Made by a program: the position numbers and the translations under genes
Notes under the pieces: generated by a model
Databases searched by the model: none
The model's input: only the letters and a program-made list of their open reading frames with translations
Told to the model about the DNA's origin: nothing
NCBI GenBank assembly: GCA_003008705.1
Contig: PDUO01000002.1
Location: 1,196,898-1,260,897, forward strand
Length of the DNA: 64,000 nucleotides
Direction of reading: 5' to 3'
From: Pezicula radicicola
Taxonomy: Eukaryota > Ascomycota > Leotiomycetes > Helotiales > Dermateaceae
Shown: positions 57,589 through 64,000 of the stretch, piece after piece
How the letters are laid out: every line of letters begins with the position of its first letter
Numbering within the stretch: position 1 is the first letter of the stretch

Positions 57589-58604
57589 CGGGGACACATG
57601 TCAATTGTGGTGGTTACTACAAGTGTTATCCTGAAGCTCAAATTTCCCAAGGCTGATCGAGAGTCACGTGTACTATACGGGACTGTTCAAGTTCAGACTA
57701 CCCCTTATGTCTCCGACTCGTCGGTACCGACAACGACAAGTAAGATTACAATCCAACAACACCAACATTTCTGGATATTATGGCATCTTGCATTGCATGA
57801 AACGCCCACCCTGACATGTGTATGAGAACAGAGAACAAAAGCCTTGCCAGTTGGCTTTTCTACGTACCTATGATTGCACAATGAGTGATCAGTTGGACTG
57901 AACTGCAACGCACATTGTTTCCACCAGTGTAGCCGTCAAGCTCATCACCAACGTTACACTCTTCAGTGCACCGCAAACTGCAGGGCAAACAGCGAAGGAA
58001 GTGGCTATGGAAGAAGTATTCCTACATTTGGCCATTTTCTCCATATGCACAGACCTCTTACCGCCAGCCTTTTCTAGACCAAGGCTTCGAAGTGTCGAGG
58101 GTAGAATGATTGGTTTTTTTGTACTCACTTGGGGGCCAGCCAGCACAGTCATCTTCGTGGGAGCCGCCGGATAGTTTTGTTGGTTGTTGGTTGTTAGTTG
58201 TGCAGTGCCGAAACGCATGTGCCGCAATCCTGCTGTTCCCGCCACAAGGCTGTCGAGGGCTGTGTGCGCCAGTACAGCACACTGAGCCAGGACTTGATTT
58301 ATGTCAATCAAAGGTTTTGAATGGCTGTCTCTCGGGACTCAAGCATATTGAGCCAACATGTGTGATCTATCTGGGGCACGTACTAAATCGAGTCATAGCC
58401 CATGTCATGGCAAGGCACCCGTTGACTAACTTCTGACTTGCATGGGGAAGAGGAAGTGGAAGGGGAAGGGGAATATCACACTATAAAGGCTTGTGCCACC
58501 GACTTATTCCCATGCCTTCATTCTCAGTGTCCTGCTCCCTTCATCGAGAAGATAGCGATTCAATTACCACAACTTCTACTACATACTATCTCTTATCAGC
58601 CAAG
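57589..58604. other. Divergent promoter region of ureF and the MARVEL gene
   Basis: A 140-codon minus frame (57889-58311) has no recognisable domain and is not called. Otherwise no gene is seen in 1 kb. Confidence 0.45.
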
Positions 58605-59226
58605 ATGATTATTACTCTTTCTCTCCGTATTCTTCAAGTAAGTTCCTCAGAGTCAGCAGTCCAAAGTGACGGAAGTAGCCATGCTAATACTCACTCCCAG
58701 CTTCTCTTTGGTGCTGTCGTCCTTGCCCTGTCAGTTGTCTTAATAAACAACCATGGGTCAGGCCATGCTCCATCTCAACTACCTTATGGTGCTTTCTGTG
58801 GCGCTTTCGGGGTCATAATTGCAGCTATTGGCATTGGAGCCATATTCATCGAGTTTCTCCAAGGAGTAATCATAGCTGCTCTTGATGCACTTACGACATT
58901 CCTCGTCCTCGCTGCTGGAATTGTATGAAGTCATTACCTATCACCAATCTTTCATGGTTGCTAACTAGCGTTTGATATAGGCTTTCGCAGTTGGTGCAAA
59001 GACTGGAAGCTGCACAGATGACGATTACATTATCTCCAAGAAGATATTTTCTGTTGGGGTAAAGGCATCGAACACATCACTCGGTGACATTCTAGACGAT
59101 CTTTCTGGGAGATGCCGAATGGTGCAGGCTGATACTGCTTTCCTGTGGTTTTTATTCGCGTGCTTCCTTGGGACCACAATCCTGTGCTTCATGAGGAGGT
59201 CAAAGGGCCAGGGATCCTTCGTTTAG
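58605..59226 (+). CDS. NCE102-like MARVEL-domain membrane protein
   Basis: The exons are 58605-58637 (33 bases), 58701-58922 and 58981-59226 (166 aa). Hydrophobic segments are visible at about residues 3-26, 42-60, 65-85 and 138-157, giving four membrane spans. The layout (short N-terminus, four helices, basic end RRSKGQGSFV) fits NCE102/MARVEL proteins. S. cerevisiae Nce102 sits in eisosome-linked plasma-membrane domains and senses sphingolipids; a similar place is inferred. There is a conserved-looking Gly-Ala-rich second helix (GAFCGAFGVIIAAIGIGAIF). The match is by architecture and feel, not by a diagnostic motif. Confidence 0.78.
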
Positions 59227-59603
59227 ACGGACTCACTGCGCTAGGGACGTATTTCGCTCGAGGTCAGGGAAACCGTGATGGAGTCTTGGCGAGGGTTGAC
59301 GGGTGGCTTTGAGGGTGGTGATTCTTAATGGATGTTGACGCAACTCGGTATGACTAGTAATGATAACAATCTCTATACACTATAACTTCCGTAAAATTCG
59401 ACACCGACACGTGATTATTCCAATAACTGAATAGGTAGGTTGAATTCAGTAAGTGACTTGATTCAAGTTAGATAACGAGTTGGATTTGAGGAATTTGCTT
59501 AAACTATGTCACCTGTTTGATATAGGTAGGTAAGGTAAGTTTTTGAGTAACTCAGCTTATCTTAAGTGACTCAATTGTTTGATTTAAAGCTTGTAGTAAC
59601 ATA
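59227..59603. other. Convergent spacer, no gene seen
   Basis: This AT-rich DNA lies between the MARVEL gene and the monooxygenase gene. It contains a short TAGGTAGGTAAGGTAAG run. Confidence 0.5.
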
Positions 59604-61130
59604 CTATGTTTTTGTTTTCTTCGCCGCAACTTTTTCCTCCTTTGATTCCCAGAGACCTTCCGTTTCTTTCGCCTTTTTGTTTACAGAATCCATGTCAAAT
59701 CCTGCAAGTGTCTTATATGCTCTTCCTACCTCTTCCAACTCATTGCTTGCGATCACATCGTCGATGTTCTCGAAGCCATCTGGTGCTCGTTCATGTGCAA
59801 GCTGCAAAACATGATCAGGTCCATTCATTCTATTGGCGTAGCAAATTTTTGCTGTTGGAGGCAGTCGCATGTCTTGGTAGGCAGTTAATGCAGTTGGAAT
59901 ATCTGAGTTAGCTTGCAGAGATGATGAGAGAGCCACGGCATCAAGGATTGCTTGTGAAGCTCCGTTTGACCCAACTACGAGCTGTTAGATGTGGCTGAAC
60001 AAAATTTGGGGGCCTATTTACTCGAATAGCTGAATGATTCAAGGAAGGGGAACACTTACTCGGATAAAGAGGATGGGCAGCATCTCCCAACAACATCATC
60101 CTGCCAAAACTCCACCGATCTACAGGCGTTCGATCACTAATTGCCTTCTTGTCAACGACCGTAGTATCACACATATCTTCACAACACCTCAAGTCCAAGG
60201 AAACAAAACTTACCACATAGGATATTCAGAAACCTCCTCAGTCTCAGCAATCAATTCGGGAATACTCAAGAACCCAAAGGTCCAGTTCTCAAACTCTCCC
60301 GCAAACCGTTCTTTCTCCACCACCTTTCCCCAGTCCGCAACGGGAGGCGAAGTATCAGGATCATCCGCACTTCTGACCCTCAATTCTGCAATCCAATTGA
60401 CTAGACTCTTACCATCACGCTGAGCTTCTCCTCCAACAGGATAAGCGATGAATTTCTGGTCAGCATGACCAGCCCAGACCATCGAAGCACCAGTGAGAAA
60501 TGGTTCACGCAACGAAACACCACGCCAAAGAATACGCCCTGAGAAATTAGGAGGTCCCTCATCGGGATACAAGAGTTGACGAGCAGCAGAATTGATCCCA
60601 TCAGCTGCAATTAACACATCCGAAGTTCTAGATGGAATTTCCGCAGGCTCAGAAATAGTTGAACCATCACGAGACCGTCTCGTGAAATGAGCAGTAATAC
60701 TCGACTCATCCTGCTCAAATCTCGAAAAAGAATGTCCAGTCACAAGAACCTCTTCACCTAACCTCTCCCTCACAAACCCCAACAATAATTCATGTAACAT
60801 CCCCCTATGAACACTAATCTGCGGAATCAAATAGCCTGCATCCTCACCCCTCAACTCACTAACAACTTCATGGCCAAACCTATTAAAATATCTCAACTCC
60901 TTAGTCTTAACCCCGATTTTCTCTAGGGCCGGTAAGAGGCCTAGATTGCGGAGGACAAGCACGGCCGATGGTTGGAGATTGATTCCTGAGCCGATTGCTT
61001 TAAGTATTGGTGTTGCTTCGAAGATGCGGATGTTGGTGAAGCCTGAAGCATGGAGTTGAAGAGCTAGTACTAGACCGCCTATCCCGCCGCCTATTATTGT
61101 GATTGAGACTGGGGATTCTATAAATGGCAT
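59604..61130 (-). CDS. FAD-dependent monooxygenase (salicylate hydroxylase/zeaxanthin epoxidase-like)
   Basis: The exons are 61130-60214, 60136-60060 and 59974-59604 (454 aa). The dinucleotide-binding motif SITIIGGGIGGLVLALQL lies at residues 9-26. The DG motif is in VLIAADGINSAARQL, and the FAD ribityl site is GDAAHPLYP followed by IGSNGASQAILDA. The join after YPM gives CDRTPVDRWSFGR, which fits family pattern. Class A flavin monooxygenases add one oxygen atom to aromatic or similar substrates using NAD(P)H. The substrate is unknown. No biosynthetic cluster surrounds it, so it may act in catabolism or stress. There is no signal peptide. Confidence 0.9.
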
Positions 61131-62435
61131 TTCGCAAATTGCTCGTTTCCTAGACTTTCGTGGATTTACGATCTGGGGTTTTAATCGACGATGGGTCGAT
61201 GTTAATTTTGGTTAAATTATTTGGGGGAATAAAGTGGGAGTTTAGCTTCCGGTCTTCGGAAGCCGCACTTTGACATTGTGGGGTAAGCTGCAGGAAGTAT
61301 CTGGGGTGATGTTGTCGCTGTATGAAGTAAACCACCTGTTCTGTCCTATTATTAGAATCTCAAGCCTGCTCTGACTGCACTAGTATTAATGCGGTGACTT
61401 TTACTCCTCGTAAGAATCGTACCCAAACCATCTTAAAATTCATGGTGCCGAGTGTGACCGCCGCTTCCTTTCAACTAAAATATTTAGCGAGGAGGATTCC
61501 TGAGAACATGTTCTACTCTGAATCAGTGACGTGGGCTTAATAACTTAACGTGAAACGTAAACATAAGAAAGGAACTCGTAGACATAAAACAATGGGGCAC
61601 TTTCCCTCAATTTGCTAACTTCTAGCCAAGTAATATGTACGGAGTAGGCAGAATAATCCAAGACGATGTGACTAGGAGAAGAAGGAAAGTATGTTTCCAC
61701 GAGAAACACTTGTTTGAAGGCGCGTAATACTTAGAGCATACCTTCATAATGAACTGCCATGGACTAGGCATCACCAGGGATGTGGTATATTCCTGGTTTA
61801 TACTGACTCAAGGTAAACCAGTTAGTTGTGGTGACACTCGCCTATCCATACTCTCCCTAAATTTAAGCGAGGCGAAGTGTGGTGAGGATTCTTCGAGTCG
61901 AGTCTCATTTGCATGTAACACCATTGGCCATACACTCAAACTAATGAACACTGCTAGTAGGTGTTTATTGGCCTATAGGTCTACGGCCCGTCGACACCAC
62001 TTGTAATCTAAAGTTTTTTTTTAATGTACTCCCCTCCCTTTACAAAGCTTTCATCCACCAAACACGAATTTCAAACGTCCTGCACCAAGTCACAAGAATT
62101 GTAAAAAGAATGGATGAAGACGAAATTGATCGTTTCTATTTTTCGGTTCCTATATACAAAGGGTAGATATAGTATGAGGTATGACATATCCCATGCCCCA
62201 CGCCAAATGCTATGCTATGCAAACGAGAGTCAAAATTCGACCTCCAAAAAAAAAGGACATGACAGTCCATGGTAGATGGTTCCCTCCAAAACGCCCGCCT
62301 GCCCCACGCCTAAATGCATAAAATCTAGCCCCAGGCTGATATACCCCTCTAAAAATTGCTACGCTCATTATCTATAACAATAAATAACATGCAAGAAATC
62401 ATATACACATATATTCATTTTCGCCCTTGGTTGCT
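61131..62435. other. Intergenic, 5' flank of the monooxygenase gene
   Basis: No gene is seen in 1.3 kb. The plus frame at 61749-62006 has no recognisable domain. The right end is the protease 3' flank. Confidence 0.45.
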
Positions 62436-63938
62436 TTACATTGCAGCATACACCATTCCAGCAGCTGCAATTCCAGCAATGGCTCCAATTGGCGCCGGTT
62501 TGGCTGGCGCGCTACTCTTGCCTGTGCTGCTGGCCCCTAAGCCAAGGGTTGCTGTCCCAGAAAGACCACTACCGGAACCTGTGCCAGCTGAAGCAGTTGC
62601 TGCATTCGCAACAGCAGTTGCATCTGGCACAGAAGTAGTGCCACTGGTGATCTCAACCACGTTCGTAGCTGTGGTGTTGAAGTTGGTCTGGGCGATGGAG
62701 ATCTCATTGTTTGCAAGATCGTACACTAAGTAAGCCGATCGAATGAAGGTGTCACCAAGAACGGAGGTTGAAGAGCCAGCTGGTGCGATACCAAAGAGGC
62801 ACGCTGCAGTTCCATCGGTGAAAGTGAGTTGCTTTCCAGATGATGTGGTAACCTCGAGGACTAACTCATCCATGGTGACAGAGATGGTAGGCGAAGTGAA
62901 AGTGAAGTCGAGCGAGGTGGTGTTTGTCTTCAATGAGCATGGTACGTAGGCGGCGCCTTCAGAGGAGTCGTACTCCGCATTTACTTGTTCGAAGATAGCT
63001 TCGGCCATCGAGTCAGGCAAGTAGGTCAAAGAACTACCCGAATCGAGAAGAACAGCCAAAGCCTGGTTATTTGCAATGACAGTGCTACCCAGACTTAACC
63101 CGGTCAGAGTAATGAGGAACTCGTAGTAGTTTCCATCTTCCTTTTGAACAGGAAGGGTCTCCAAAGAACCGGTATATTGCGCCGTATCGACACCGCCGAA
63201 CAGGATGCTACCAGTACTAGCGTCGAGATCGTTTAGCCATAAACTGTAGGCATTTGATTGTATCAGACCGTCAGTCACCATTTGCGCTGGCAAGTTGTCG
63301 TATGCTGCCTTTCCAGCTCTTCCAACCTGAACTTCATTGATCTGATAACCAATACCCAAAATGCCTTCATACGATGAACTCGTGTATCCAATTCCGAATT
63401 GCAGTTCGTCCAGTGTCGTCGATCCGATGGTGAAAGTATCCGTCACATAGTCTCCAGCCGCTCCCGAACCATCAACATAAGAGATATTAAAGTCACTCGC
63501 GACATAGGCGTAAGTAGACGAGGAGTTGGCGGAATATGTTCCTGCGAATGCACACGGGCTTCCCTTTGCTTTACATGCTGACGATGTTGGTGTGTTGACC
63601 CATAAATCTGAGCTTCCTGTGTCGAGATGTAACCGGAGACTTTGAGCTGGAGTACCTAATGAGCCGTTCACGAAATATAATGTTTCCTAGTTCTCGTTAG
63701 CAATTGGAACGGTGTATAAACGATATCCAATTCATCCTACCTCATTGTCTAATGATGCTGTAACTGTTGTCGATCTGCGCCGTATTTTATCTCTCCGTAT
63801 TGGATCTGTGACACTCTTTCTTTGCATAGGAAATCCTACTACCCGCGCTGGTCCATCCGTCCTCTTGTTTAATTGTATTGCCTCCGTGCAAAATGAAAAT
63901 AAGCCAGCCGCGAGGGCGAGTGTTGTGACGCCCTTCAT
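62436..63938 (-). CDS. Yapsin-like secreted aspartic protease, probably GPI-anchored
   Basis: Exon 1 is 63938-63741 and exon 2 is 63686-62436 (482 aa). MKGVTTLALAAGLFSFCTEA is a signal peptide and a basic propeptide follows (RRDKIRRRS, a likely kexin site). The two catalytic aspartates are Asp88 in HLDTGSSDLW and about Asp281 in VLLDSGSSLTYLP. The flap region has YVDGSGAAGDYVTD. The C-terminal part is Ser/Gly/Ala-rich and ends in a hydrophobic tail (IGAIAGIAAAGMVYAAM), as in GPI-anchored yapsins and candidapepsin-like enzymes. It would act at the cell surface or wall. Both active sites are intact. Confidence 0.92.
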
Positions 63939-64000
63939 GATTAAATATTCAGTTGATTTTCAAGAGAAGGTTGTGAGGATCCCGTCGGTAATATCCAGAT

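Noticed and set aside
57889..58311. 140-codon minus frame between ureF and the MARVEL gene
   Set aside because: No recognised domain, no splice signals nearby, sits in a divergent promoter.
59604..61130. A biosynthetic cluster around the FAD monooxygenase
   Set aside because: Neighbours are a MARVEL protein and a protease; no core synthase or transporter is present.
1..64000. CRISPR arrays, insertion sequences or bacterial operons
   Set aside because: The DNA is eukaryotic nuclear; no direct-repeat arrays or transposase frames were seen.

Overview
The window reads as nuclear DNA of a filamentous ascomycete (Pezizomycotina). Genes are intron-rich, with short introns (mostly 45-100 bases) that have GT-AG ends and CTAAC-like branch sites. 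The gene set is typically fungal: a Ste11-type MAPKKK, GCN2/CPC-3, mitochondrial ArgJ, prephenate dehydratase, an Nrd1-like RNA-binding protein, a DUF7137 protein, a DOMON/b561 protein, an NCE102-like MARVEL protein and a yapsin-like protease. A leotiomycete is possible, but that is a weak impression. Exon coordinates were worked out by hand from splice signals, reading frame and family similarity remembered from training. No search was run.

Layout. 0-5 kb: the 5' end of a CDK11/NpkA-like kinase (minus strand) is divergent from an NDUFAF7/MidA methyltransferase; a Ser/Thr-rich single-pass membrane protein follows. 5.4-6.4 kb: a decayed short-chain dehydrogenase gene. 6.8-11.2 kb: a Golgi pH regulator (GPHR) homologue and an Nrd1-like two-RRM protein with a 10-base microexon. 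13.3-19.4 kb: a DOMON-cytochrome b561 protein, eIF3l and a universal-stress-protein fusion. 19.7-24.8 kb: a DUF7137 protein, prephenate dehydratase and mitochondrial 3-hydroxyacyl-thioester dehydratase (Htd2). 26.0-31.3 kb: a large PH-like plus leucine-rich-repeat protein and a gamma-glutamylcyclotransferase-like protein. 33.2-36.1 kb: Ste11.

36-42.4 kb is gene-poor. It holds a decayed SnoaL-like gene and a TA-rich block resembling RIP-degraded repeat DNA. 42.4-52.9 kb: Vps18, ArgJ and GCN2. ArgJ and GCN2 are divergent and share a promoter with a perfect Gcn4/CPC1-type TGAGTCA site. 53.2 kb: an intron-containing tRNA-Lys(CUU). 53.9-57.6 kb: a rhomboid protease, a decayed extra copy of the splicing factor gene CWC2, and the urease accessory protein UreF. 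58.6-64 kb: an NCE102-like membrane protein, an FAD monooxygenase and a GPI-type aspartic protease.

Most genes are unrelated housekeeping genes, with no biosynthetic cluster, CRISPR array or intact transposon. The most notable signals are three pseudogenes, two of which carry several C-to-T-type lesions in CpA context as expected from RIP; the ArgJ/GCN2 promoter; the microexon gene; and the PH-LRR protein. I found no convincing wholly new biological system.
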